Shown here piece after piece: positions 26,424 to 32,815 of a DNA stretch of 44,546 nt (its first letter is position 1; each line of letters starts with the position of its first letter). The notes beneath the pieces were generated by a model. That model was not told where the DNA came from. It saw nothing but the letters and a program-made list of their open reading frames with translations, and searched no databases. Both the position numbers and the translations under genes were made by a program. The stretch is from an uncultured Microcaldota archaeon (lineage in GTDB: Archaea; Micrarchaeota; Micrarchaeia; Micrarchaeales; Micrarchaeaceae), in contig CAISDH010000055.1 of NCBI GenBank assembly GCA_903884115.1, positions 1-44,546 on the forward strand, given 5' to 3'.

Positions 26424-26429
26424 AACACC
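26424..26429 (-). promoter_or_regulatory. Ribosome-binding core deciding the aspS TTG start
   Basis: On the minus strand GGTGTT is followed by three bases (TAA) and then TTG. The same GTGNN-N3-start spacing occurs at about a dozen other starts in this window, which makes the rare TTG start credible. Confidence 0.6.
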
Positions 26430-26497
26430 TTAGACTATGCCTTTGGTGCTGCAAACAATTAAAGCTTTTGTAGGAGATTCATAGCCGTAGTGCTCCC

Positions 26498-26791
26498 ATG
26501 CCTGATTACTGGAAGATAGACAAGGTCCTTCTGGACCGCATATGCCTGATATCTAAGCTGAAGCTCACAGACAAGGAGAAGGCGCTTTACATGAAGCAGC
26601 TGTCTCAGGTGCTTGACGTATTCAAGCAGCTGGATGAAGTAAAGGCAGACGCTACGCCGTCTTTCCAACCATGCAAGGTGGAGAACATCTGGCGTGATGA
26701 CGTAGTTATTGATACCAAGTGGGATTCTCTGTCAAATTCAAAGAAAACCAAAACGGAAAATGGATACTTCAAAGGTCCGAAGATTGTTTAA
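26498..26791 (+). CDS. gatC: Asp/Glu-tRNA amidotransferase subunit C
   Basis: A 97-residue GatC, the belt-like subunit that wraps GatA and GatB. The helix LLDRICLISKLKLTDKEKALYMKQLSQVLDVFKQLDEV (read in parts) matches the family, and the protein ends with TENGYFKGPKIV, close to the classic GYFKVPK tail. The stop codon TAA is directly followed by the gatA ATG. It leads the gatC-gatA-gatB operon and is divergent from aspS, with 77 bases between starts. Confidence 0.93.
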   Translation: MPDYWKIDKVLLDRICLISKLKLTDKEKALYMKQLSQVLDVFKQLDEVKADATPSFQPCKVENIWRDDVVIDTKWDSLSNSKKTKTENGYFKGPKIV

Positions 26792-28210
26792 ATGTCAACA
26801 GCAACATACTCTGTTAAGGAACACCTCGAGCGTGTCAGGTCTGGAGAACTGGCGCTAGCGCCATTTATCAAAGACACTCTGGAAAAGTCAGAATCAATAC
26901 AGAAGAAATACGGGCCATTTGTCACCATAAACAACTCTGTAAAGGCGCCTACCAGGAAAGGCGCGCTTTTTGGGCTGCCTATTTCTGTAAAGGACTGCAT
27001 ATGCACGAAAGGGCTGCAGACCACAGCAGGCTCCAAGATACTTGAAGGATACGTCCCTCCTTTCAATGCTACCTGCGTAGAGAAAATAGCGGCCGCAGGA
27101 GGAATGGTGCTGGGCAAGACGACACAGGACGAATTCGGTTTCGGAACTTTCAATGTCAATACCAAGTATTCCATACCGAAGAACCCCTCTGATACAGATA
27201 GAAGCTGCGGAGGCAGCAGCGGAGGTGCAGGTTGCCTGGCTGCAGCTGCAGATTTCCCCCATGTTGCACTGGCCGAATCAACAGGAGGCAGCATAACGGC
27301 ACCGGCGGCGTTTACTGGCACTGTAGGCATAACTCCTACATATGGCAGGATCTCAAGATACGGGCTCATTGACTACTCAAACAGCATGGACAAGATTGGC
27401 ATGATAGGAAGGTGCGTCTACGATACTGCTCTCGTGCTTTCTGTTGCGTCAGGGCATGACCCTCTTGATTCAACAAGCAGCAACCAACCAGTTCCTGATT
27501 TCACAGGATTTGTTGGGAAGAGCGTAGCAAAGCTCAAGATAGGCATGCCAAAAGAATATTTCTCGGAGGGTGTGGACAAGCGCATATCAAAATCGGTGCG
27601 CGACACTGCAGACAAGCTTGAAGAGTTGGGCGCATCTATAGAAGAGACCAGCCTTCCGCTGACCAAATATGCGCTGCCTTCTTACTATCTGATAGCTGTG
27701 AGCGAGGCCTCAACAAACCTGGCGAAGTACTGCGGCCTCAGGTATGGCATGCAGGAAGATACTGAAGGCAACTTCGATGAGTACTTCTCAAAGATACGGT
27801 CAGAATCATTCGGAGAAGAGGCAAAGCGCAGGATACTGATGGGTACCTACTCCAGAATGGCAGGATTCAGAGATGCATACTACCTCAAGGCGCTAAGGAT
27901 ACGCACAAAGATAATAGAGGAGTTCAGGACTGCATTCGGCAAGTACGACGCCTTGCTTTCGCCATCAATGCCCATACTGCCTCCTAAGTTCTCCGAGATA
28001 GCGAAGCTCACTCCGATACAGGTTTACGGTATGGATGTGCTTACGATAGCTCCAAACATGTCCGGCATGCCTACGCTGTCTGTACCCATAGGCAAGATAG
28101 ACAATCTGCCTGTTGGTGTACAGTTAATAGCCAACCAGTTCGATGAGGGCACTCTGATGGCGCTGGGCAGCGCAATAGAGGGTTTTAATGGCAGTCATGA
28201 TAGGACTTGA
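26792..28210 (+). CDS. gatA: Asp/Glu-tRNA amidotransferase subunit A
   Basis: A 472-residue amidase-signature enzyme that releases ammonia from glutamine for the GatB reaction. The Ser-cisSer-Lys triad is visible as K67 (PISVKD), S143 (GGSSGG) and S167 (TGGSI). The loop reads ESTGGSITAPA, whereas the family normally has DTGGSIRxPA, so the Asp and Arg that flank the nucleophile are Ser and Thr here. All other landmarks are normal. Its last 23 bases overlap gatB. Together with GatB and GatC it converts Asp-tRNA-Asn (or Glu-tRNA-Gln) to the amidated form. Confidence 0.95.
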   Translation: MSTATYSVKEHLERVRSGELALAPFIKDTLEKSESIQKKYGPFVTINNSVKAPTRKGALFGLPISVKDCICTKGLQTTAGSKILEGYVPPFNATCVEKIAAAGGMVLGKTTQDEFGFGTFNVNTKYSIPKNPSDTDRSCGGSSGGAGCLAAAADFPHVALAESTGGSITAPAAFTGTVGITPTYGRISRYGLIDYSNSMDKIGMIGRCVYDTALVLSVASGHDPLDSTSSNQPVPDFTGFVGKSVAKLKIGMPKEYFSEGVDKRISKSVRDTADKLEELGASIEETSLPLTKYALPSYYLIAVSEASTNLAKYCGLRYGMQEDTEGNFDEYFSKIRSESFGEEAKRRILMGTYSRMAGFRDAYYLKALRIRTKIIEEFRTAFGKYDALLSPSMPILPPKFSEIAKLTPIQVYGMDVLTIAPNMSGMPTLSVPIGKIDNLPVGVQLIANQFDEGTLMALGSAIEGFNGSHDRT

Positions 28211-29588
28211 AATACACGTGCAGCTCAATACGGAGAGCAAGCTCTTCTGCAGCGACAGCTCTGACCTGAGAGGAAAGCGCCAGAACACGAACACATGCCC
28301 CATATGCCTGGGCTTTCCAGGATCCAAGCCTGTTCTAAACAAAAAAGCCCTTGATCTAGGCATGCTGATATCTTTGGCGCTCAACTGCGAGATATCCAAA
28401 AAATGCTTCTTCTCAAGAAAGACCTACTTCTATCCTGACATGTCCAAGAACTTCCAGATAACGCAGTACGAGGAGCCGCTTTCGACTGGAGGCGTGCTCA
28501 CCATCAACGGTGCAAAGATCCGGATAAGGCGTGTCCACATAGAAGAGGACCCGGCGAAGCTTGTTCACGTGGGTGGGGACATAACCACCGCAAAATATGT
28601 GCTTATAGACTACAACAGATCGGGCATACCCCTGGCAGAAATCGTGACCGAGCCCGACTTCGAGAGCCCGAAGCAGGCACGCCTGTTCCTTGACAAGCTG
28701 CTTTCCATACTGGAGCATCTTGGCGCTTATGACTCTGGCAAAGAAGCCTCGATAAGAGTGGACGCTAACATATCTTTCGACGGCGGTGAGCGCGTCGAAG
28801 TGAAGAACATAACTGGATTCGAGAATGTGGAGAAGGCGCTGAACTTCGAGGTCATAAGGCAGAAGGGCCTTGCGCGCATGCAGGTGAAAGTGGAGCGTGA
28901 AACGCGCCACTTCGACGCCGAAAAGGGCAATACGGTGGGCTTGAGAAAGAAGGAATTCGAAGAAGACTATGGTTACATATTCGACCCCGACCTGCCCGTG
29001 ATTGCAGTGAGCGACGAATGGCTGGCTCAAGTCAAGCGCAACATGCCGGAGCTTCCAGACCAGCGCACACGAAGATTCATATCAGAATACAAGCTGCCCG
29101 AGTATGCAGCGGGCGTTATCGTTTACACTGACAAGTACCTGGCAGATTTCTTCGAGGACTGCTGCAAGCTCTACAACAAGCCAGATCGGGTTGCAAACTG
29201 GACAACAAACTATCTGCTGAAGAGCCTCAACTGGCGTTCTGAGAAGATACGCAACTCTAAGGTCAAGGCTGGTACTTTCGTTGAGCTGCTCAAGCTCATC
29301 GACGCGAAACAGATTACGGAGCGCTATGCGAAGGAGTTGATAAAAACGTACGTTGATACCGGAACAGATCCAAGGGAGCTCATCAAGCATGAAAAACTAC
29401 TTATATCTGAGAGTGCATTGAAGAAGGCAGTAGAAGAGGTTCTGAAAGAAAACAAAGCTGCAGTTGAAGATTTCAAGGCAGGAAAAGGAGGAGCATTGCA
29501 GTTTCTTATAGGTAAAGTTCTTGCGCTGACGAACAAGCAGGCAGATCCGAATCTTATAAGGAAGGCTTTGATGGCTTCTCTTAAGTAG
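28188..29588 (+). CDS. gatB: Asp/Glu-tRNA amidotransferase subunit B
   Basis: A 466-residue kinase-amidase subunit that phosphorylates the tRNA-bound Asp and transfers ammonia to it. It begins MIGLEIHVQLNTESKLFC, then NTCPICLGFPGSKPVLN, RKTYFYPDMSKNFQITQ, HIEEDPAKL and YNRSGIPLAEIVTEPD, all GatB hallmarks. The C-terminal YqeY-like tail domain is present (about 320-466). It is GatB and not the archaeal GatE, which carries an AspRS-like insertion. tRNA-Asn starts two bases after its stop codon, so gene and tRNA may be on one transcript. Confidence 0.95.
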   Translation: MAVMIGLEIHVQLNTESKLFCSDSSDLRGKRQNTNTCPICLGFPGSKPVLNKKALDLGMLISLALNCEISKKCFFSRKTYFYPDMSKNFQITQYEEPLSTGGVLTINGAKIRIRRVHIEEDPAKLVHVGGDITTAKYVLIDYNRSGIPLAEIVTEPDFESPKQARLFLDKLLSILEHLGAYDSGKEASIRVDANISFDGGERVEVKNITGFENVEKALNFEVIRQKGLARMQVKVERETRHFDAEKGNTVGLRKKEFEEDYGYIFDPDLPVIAVSDEWLAQVKRNMPELPDQRTRRFISEYKLPEYAAGVIVYTDKYLADFFEDCCKLYNKPDRVANWTTNYLLKSLNWRSEKIRNSKVKAGTFVELLKLIDAKQITERYAKELIKTYVDTGTDPRELIKHEKLLISESALKKAVEEVLKENKAAVEDFKAGKGGALQFLIGKVLALTNKQADPNLIRKALMASLK

Positions 29589-29590
29589 AT

Positions 29591-29663
29591 GCCTCGGTAG
29601 CTCAGCAGGTAGAGTGTCTGGCTGTTAACCAGAATGTCGCAGGTTCGAGTCCTGCCCGAGGCG
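29591..29663 (+). tRNA. tRNA-Asn (anticodon GTT)
   Basis: A complete 73-base cloverleaf. The acceptor stem GCCTCGG pairs with CCGAGGC and the discriminator is G. The D stem GCTC/GAGT, the anticodon stem TCTGG/CCAGA around loop CTGTTAA (anticodon GTT), the five-base variable loop and the T arm GCAGG-TTCGAGT-CCTGC are all regular. CCA is not encoded. A T run (29670-29675) downstream is a probable terminator. A TATA-like CTTATAAG inside the end of gatB could give a separate promoter. Confidence 0.97.
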
Positions 29664-29690
29664 CCTTATGTTTTTTCTGCAAACACAAGA

Positions 29691-29701
29691 TTATTTAATT
29701 A
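29691..29701 (+). promoter_or_regulatory. TATA box of tRNA-Asp
   Basis: TTATTTAATTA is centred about 27 bases before the first base of the tRNA-Asp gene, the standard archaeal distance, indicating transcription separate from tRNA-Asn. Confidence 0.6.
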
Positions 29702-29722
29702 CTTAATCCAATTTTACTTCAA

Positions 29723-29812
29723 GCCTCGGTAGTGTAGTGGTCCAGCATTCGACCCTGTCAACATGTACGTGGCAGGACGGTTGCGACTTGGGTTCGAATC
29801 CCAACCGAGGCG
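29723..29812 (+). tRNA. tRNA-Asp (anticodon GTC) with a 17-base intron
   Basis: Acceptor GCCTCGG/CCGAGGC, T arm TTGGG-TTCGAAT-CCCAA and discriminator G are intact. The anticodon loop is CTGTCA before and C after an insertion at the canonical 37/38 position. After removing 29761-29777 the anticodon stem CGACC/GGTTG (one G-T pair) closes a normal seven-base loop CTGTCAC. The mature length is 73 bases. CCA is not encoded. Its acceptor stem is identical to that of the neighbouring tRNA-Asn. Confidence 0.93.
29761..29777 (+). other. tRNA-Asp intron with bulge-helix-bulge fold
   Basis: Pairing c55-g75, t56-a74, g57-c73 and t58-g72 (last two digits of 297xx) gives the four-base-pair central helix. 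It is flanked by two three-base bulges, C-A|A (29759-29761) and G-A|C (29776-29778), cut after the second base in each. The anticodon stem forms the outer helix and CAT/GTG (29762-29764 with 29769-29771) a short inner helix with a GTAC loop. This matches the substrate of the archaeal splicing endonuclease. Confidence 0.85.
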
Positions 29813-29900
29813 TTTCATGCTAGACTTTCAGCTCTTATTATCTTTGCAGAAGCACAAACTCCCGCAAAAACAAACATATAAGTATCACTTAAATCAGACG

Positions 29901-30308
29901 GTGTTGTGTGATAGTGTGTCGAATAGGACAGAAGAGCTTCCAAAGCAGATTAGCACGCAATGGCTTACAACAAACGGCAATGATTACTGCATTATGAAAT
30001 TCAACGTAGTGCTGACCTTCTCACAAACAAAAGCCCTGGCCGAAAGCGGTGGGATGTGCATGCTGGCCGCTGGAGACGCAGCGACAATAGGATACTGTAG
30101 AGAGTCGCGTCGTGTGATTGCGGTGGCATCGAACGGAGGCCATGCATACATAGATACGCCGGATGAGCACACCATAGTTTATTATAAAGAAGACGATTGG
30201 ATGGCAGCATCCCAGCGCAGTCCTTCCGTTTCTGTGGCGATTTTTAAGTGCACCAACCATGATGCAAAGCAAGGAGACGCCAAATCACTTGTTAGAGAAG
30301 AAACTTAA
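29901..30308 (+). CDS. Hypothetical protein, orphan
   Basis: A protein of about 135 residues with no family I recognise. The frame is open back into tRNA-Asp, so the true start is later. ACATATAAGTA (29873-29883) is a TATA candidate placing a leaderless start at the GTG at 29901, while ATG 29994 (MKFNVVLTFSQ) is a shorter choice. The C-terminal 100 residues alternate hydrophobic strands and turns (MCMLAAGDAATIGYC, RVIAVASNGGHAYIDT, HTIVYYKEDDW), suggesting a small mostly-beta soluble domain. It is the first gene of an island of unknown genes after the tRNAs. Confidence 0.6.
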   Translation: MLCDSVSNRTEELPKQISTQWLTTNGNDYCIMKFNVVLTFSQTKALAESGGMCMLAAGDAATIGYCRESRRVIAVASNGGHAYIDTPDEHTIVYYKEDDWMAASQRSPSVSVAIFKCTNHDAKQGDAKSLVREET

Positions 30309-30332
30309 ATACAAAAATAGAATTCAGAAACT

Positions 30333-30345
30333 CATATAATTATAG
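30333..30345 (+). promoter_or_regulatory. TATA box before the first small orphan gene
   Basis: CATATAATTATAG is centred about 34 bases before ATG 30373, leaving a leader of about nine bases that would contain the GTGAT core. The same geometry recurs at the next small gene (30649-30657 and ATG 30689). Confidence 0.5.
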
Positions 30346-30372
30346 ACTAAATCATATCTTATGCGTGATGCA

Positions 30373-30537
30373 ATGAATAACATGAACAATAAACAGGGAG
30401 AGCACAGGGCCCCAGACGCAATGCCGGCATGCAGGCAAGAAACTAGCAAGACGCAGAACAGTACAGAATCAAAGGTGCTGCTTCGGCAGAGCAGAGTCGA
30501 CGACCAGTTTTTCCTGCAAGACCTAGATCACGAATAA
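30373..30537 (+). CDS. Small orphan protein (54 aa)
   Basis: A short hydrophilic protein beginning MNNMNNKQGEH and ending DQFFLQDLDHE, rich in Asn, Gln and charged residues, with a single Cys. No family is recognised and it is probably disordered. Support for a real gene is the TATA element upstream and GTGAT plus a three-base spacer before ATG 30373, the same register as other genes here. An in-frame ATG at 30361 would add four residues but lacks this signal. Confidence 0.5.
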   Translation: MNNMNNKQGEHRAPDAMPACRQETSKTQNSTESKVLLRQSRVDDQFFLQDLDHE

Positions 30538-30586
30538 ACGGCCATTAAATTCAACAGCAGCGCTTCCTACCATAAAGCATTGAACT

Positions 30587-30608
30587 CCTCTTTACAACCT
30601 CTTTACAA
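30587..30608 (+). repeat. Perfect 11-base tandem duplication
   Basis: CCTCTTTACAA occurs twice head to tail (30587-30597 and 30598-30608). It lies about 45-65 bases upstream of the TATA box of the 30689 gene. One helical turn of spacing would place both copies on the same DNA face, as for an activator or repressor pair. Confidence 0.6.
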
Positions 30609-30648
30609 AATGACAAACTTTCACAAACAAAATAACGTAAAGCGGAGC

Positions 30649-30657
30649 ATATAAATA
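30649..30657 (+). promoter_or_regulatory. TATA box of the second small orphan gene
   Basis: ATATAAATA centred 36 bases before ATG 30689 predicts transcription starting about nine bases before the ATG, just before or within the GTGAT core at 30681-30685. Confidence 0.55.
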
Positions 30658-30688
30658 TTTCCTAAATACCAGGCTATGCTGTGATAAA

Positions 30689-30868
30689 ATGCCATCAAAG
30701 AATCAGGAGAAGCGAACTGCAGAGAAGGAAAAGGCCACTGCTCCTGTGCACAAAACCGTCCTGAACCTGGATGTCATGAAAGAAATGGCCCAGAAGCAAC
30801 TGAAGCTTAGGCGCGATATAACCGGCACCCTGGACAGCAAACGCGGAGATGATATCGAACTGCCTTGA
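30689..30868 (+). CDS. Small orphan protein (59 aa)
   Basis: A highly charged protein beginning MPSKNQEKRTAEKEKA and continuing with a likely amphipathic helix (LDVMKEMAQKQLKLRRDIT). It is rich in Lys and Glu, with no Cys, signal or membrane segment. No family is recognised. It has a TATA box, GTGATAAAATG as initiation signal, and is followed after 24 bases by the next gene with the same signal, so the two are probably co-transcribed. Its first residues resemble those of the small protein at 15150. Confidence 0.55.
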   Translation: MPSKNQEKRTAEKEKATAPVHKTVLNLDVMKEMAQKQLKLRRDITGTLDSKRGDDIELP

Positions 30869-30892
30869 CTGTAATGTATAAAATGTGATAAA

Positions 30893-31408
30893 ATGACAAG
30901 CAATGCGTCAAGGGTAAGGGAATTTAGTTTAAACCAACTTGGAGTTTCTGCCCATATAGTGTATTTTGATTTCAAGGAGGTGAAGGAGGGCTTTGCTTTC
31001 CAGGAAGGTATGGGCTACATAAACAAGAGAGGGTACGTTGCACTGATTACGGAAGACAAACGTGAAGATATAATCACTTTTGGCAAGCTGCTGCCCCAGA
31101 TCTTTCCAGAAGGCCATCTAAAAATGGGTAATGCGCTTAAAGTAGGTACGCAGGACCTCATAATAACGAAGATATTCCCTGCCACCAGCGTGCATGATGA
31201 TATTGTAAGGCAGTTTGACAAGAAGATGCGCAAAGCGTGGCAGGAAGTTGACCAAAGCTACCAAGATAAGTACGAAGGTTGGCATGACTGGGCAGACGAG
31301 CAGATGGAAATAATAGGGAGTGTGCCCCTGCGTACGGACGAAAAACCAACAATGATGAACTTATTGGAACTGCCGAGAAAACAAAAGCCACCAGAAGATA
31401 ATAACTAA
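30893..31408 (+). CDS. Hypothetical protein, orphan (171 aa)
   Basis: A soluble protein I do not recognise. The N-terminal 85 residues look alpha/beta (SAHIVYFDFKEVKEGFAFQEG, RGYVALITEDKREDIITFG read as strands and helices). A charged helical segment rich in Trp and Asp/Glu follows (RQFDKKMRKAWQEVDQS and YEGWHDWADEQMEIIG), then a Pro/Lys-rich tail. No catalytic motif, signal peptide or membrane helix is visible. The start is firmly set by GTGATAAAATG. It follows the 59-residue gene closely, forming a likely two-gene unit. Confidence 0.7.
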   Translation: MTSNASRVREFSLNQLGVSAHIVYFDFKEVKEGFAFQEGMGYINKRGYVALITEDKREDIITFGKLLPQIFPEGHLKMGNALKVGTQDLIITKIFPATSVHDDIVRQFDKKMRKAWQEVDQSYQDKYEGWHDWADEQMEIIGSVPLRTDEKPTMMNLLELPRKQKPPEDNN

Positions 31409-31533
31409 TACTCATTATCTCTTGTTCAGGATCGGCACATACAGGACTGAAACCTTCACAAAGTCTGCCTGTTGAACTGGTCCGTTACATAGCTTTCTTA
31501 TAGGCTCTCAAGCAAAGAGCTAATGAGAGTTTC

Positions 31534-32484
31534 ATGGCCGAGGGACAGAAGGAGAAGGCGCTGCGCGCCATGCGTGACCTTGAGCTATTCCACAAGCTCG
31601 TCTTCCTGAGAATGTCGCAGAGCGAGCGGAACCTGGGCCAGAAGCGCATGCTACTGAGGCTTTCAAGGCTCGAATCCAGGCATTCCAAGCGATGGACCTC
31701 TCTGCTTGAGAAGAAGCAGGAGGCGAAAAGCACCGCTGGCATGCGTTTCACAGTGTCCCTTCTGGAAGTCCTAAGTCGGATTGCCGGAGTTGCGCTGATA
31801 GTCAAGATGATGGAGCGGATAGAGAATAGCAGGTATTCGCATCTTGACCTTGTGCTCGCGAAGTCTCACGTGAGCAAGAAGCATCTTGCTGCCATCGACG
31901 CCATCAAATATGAGGAGGTGCGCACAGAGGATGCGCTTGAAGACATGATCATCAAGCGCGGTGCAGTGCTCGGCAACATACGCGACGTGACATTCGGCAT
32001 GAGTGACGGCCTTGTGGAGGTGCTTGCGGCCGTGACAGGCCTTGGCGCGGCACTCCAGTCTGCCCCTCTTGTGTTTGTTGCAGGTCTAATAATCGCAGTT
32101 TCAGGCACTCTTTCAATGGCTTCCGGAGCCTACCTTTCCACGAACTACGAGTCTAATTTGAAGACGAAATCTCACAGATCAGAGGACAAATCAGAAGGCA
32201 AATCCGCAGGCAAGTCCGCATATTATGTCGGACTGTTCTTCTTCCTTGGCGCGCTATTCCCAATATCGCCATTCGCATTCGGCATAGGCGGCTATCCTGG
32301 CATACTGCTTTCCATGGCAATAACCCTTACCGTGCTCTCCATAGTCGCGGTTGTAATGGCAGTAGTCAGCGACACTGAGATATTCCCTAGCATGACAAAG
32401 ACACTCCTGATATCATTGTGTGCCGTTGCCGTGACAGTGCTACTTGGCACATACACCAGAAGCGTCCTGCGCATAAACATATAA
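31534..32484 (+). CDS. VIT1/CCC1-type iron/manganese transporter with a possible ferritin-like N-terminal domain
   Basis: A 316-residue protein in two parts. Residues 1-140 are helical and charged, with E/H pairs such as LESRH and ELFHK and an EEVRTEDALEDM helix, resembling the rubrerythrin-like front domain of MbfA-type proteins. Residues about 145-316 hold five membrane helices with VLGNIRDVTFGMSDGLVEVLAAVTGL, the VIT1/CCC1 signature, and SMASGAYLSTNYE. This family moves Fe(II) or Mn(II) across membranes, and the front domain may oxidise or sense iron. The topology suggests export from the cytosol. No promoter element is obvious. Confidence 0.82.
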   Translation: MAEGQKEKALRAMRDLELFHKLVFLRMSQSERNLGQKRMLLRLSRLESRHSKRWTSLLEKKQEAKSTAGMRFTVSLLEVLSRIAGVALIVKMMERIENSRYSHLDLVLAKSHVSKKHLAAIDAIKYEEVRTEDALEDMIIKRGAVLGNIRDVTFGMSDGLVEVLAAVTGLGAALQSAPLVFVAGLIIAVSGTLSMASGAYLSTNYESNLKTKSHRSEDKSEGKSAGKSAYYVGLFFFLGALFPISPFAFGIGGYPGILLSMAITLTVLSIVAVVMAVVSDTEIFPSMTKTLLISLCAVAVTVLLGTYTRSVLRINI

Positions 32485-32544
32485 ATAAGTTCTTCGGCAA
32501 TTATCGATAAGTATAGTCCTATTTGTTGATTTTGGGGTGTGCAT

Positions 32545-32814
32545 ATGAAAGACGATAAGAAACTGGAAGAGGCCATAGCGCAGATAACCAAGCAGATGGA
32601 GATGCTCATAAACGACACGAGCGTTCCGAGGAACGTGAGGAGCGCAATAGGCGAGGCCAGGGAGAAGCTGAACAGCACCGATGAAGGCATCGTGAGGATA
32701 TCAGGCGCAATATACTGCGTGGACGCTATAAGCACCGACATAAACCTGCCTCCTCAGGCAAGGACCGCGGTGTGGAACATACTGAGCATGCTCGAATCGA
32801 TAAAGGCTGATTAG
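32545..32814 (+). CDS. UPF0147 family protein
   Basis: An 89-residue all-helical archaeal protein of unknown function. NDTSVPRNVRSAIGEAREKL and LPPQARTAVWNILSMLESI are the family's conserved halves. ATG 32545 is preceded by GGGTGTG and a three-base spacer; the in-frame GTG at 32539 is less likely. Its stop overlaps the start region of the DP1 gene (TAGTGTG), so it is probably co-transcribed with the replicative polymerase. Confidence 0.88.
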   Translation: MKDDKKLEEAIAQITKQMEMLINDTSVPRNVRSAIGEAREKLNSTDEGIVRISGAIYCVDAISTDINLPPQARTAVWNILSMLESIKAD

Positions 32815-32815
32815 T

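Noticed and set aside
29763-29900. Protein start inside tRNA-Asp
   Set aside because: The frame is open, but the ATG lies in the tRNA intron and a TATA box at 29873-29883 implies transcription starts later.
29591-31533. Integrated element with attachment-site repeat at the tRNA 3' end
   Set aside because: Apart from the similar acceptor ends of the two tRNAs themselves, no second copy of a tRNA 3' end and no integrase gene was found in the window.
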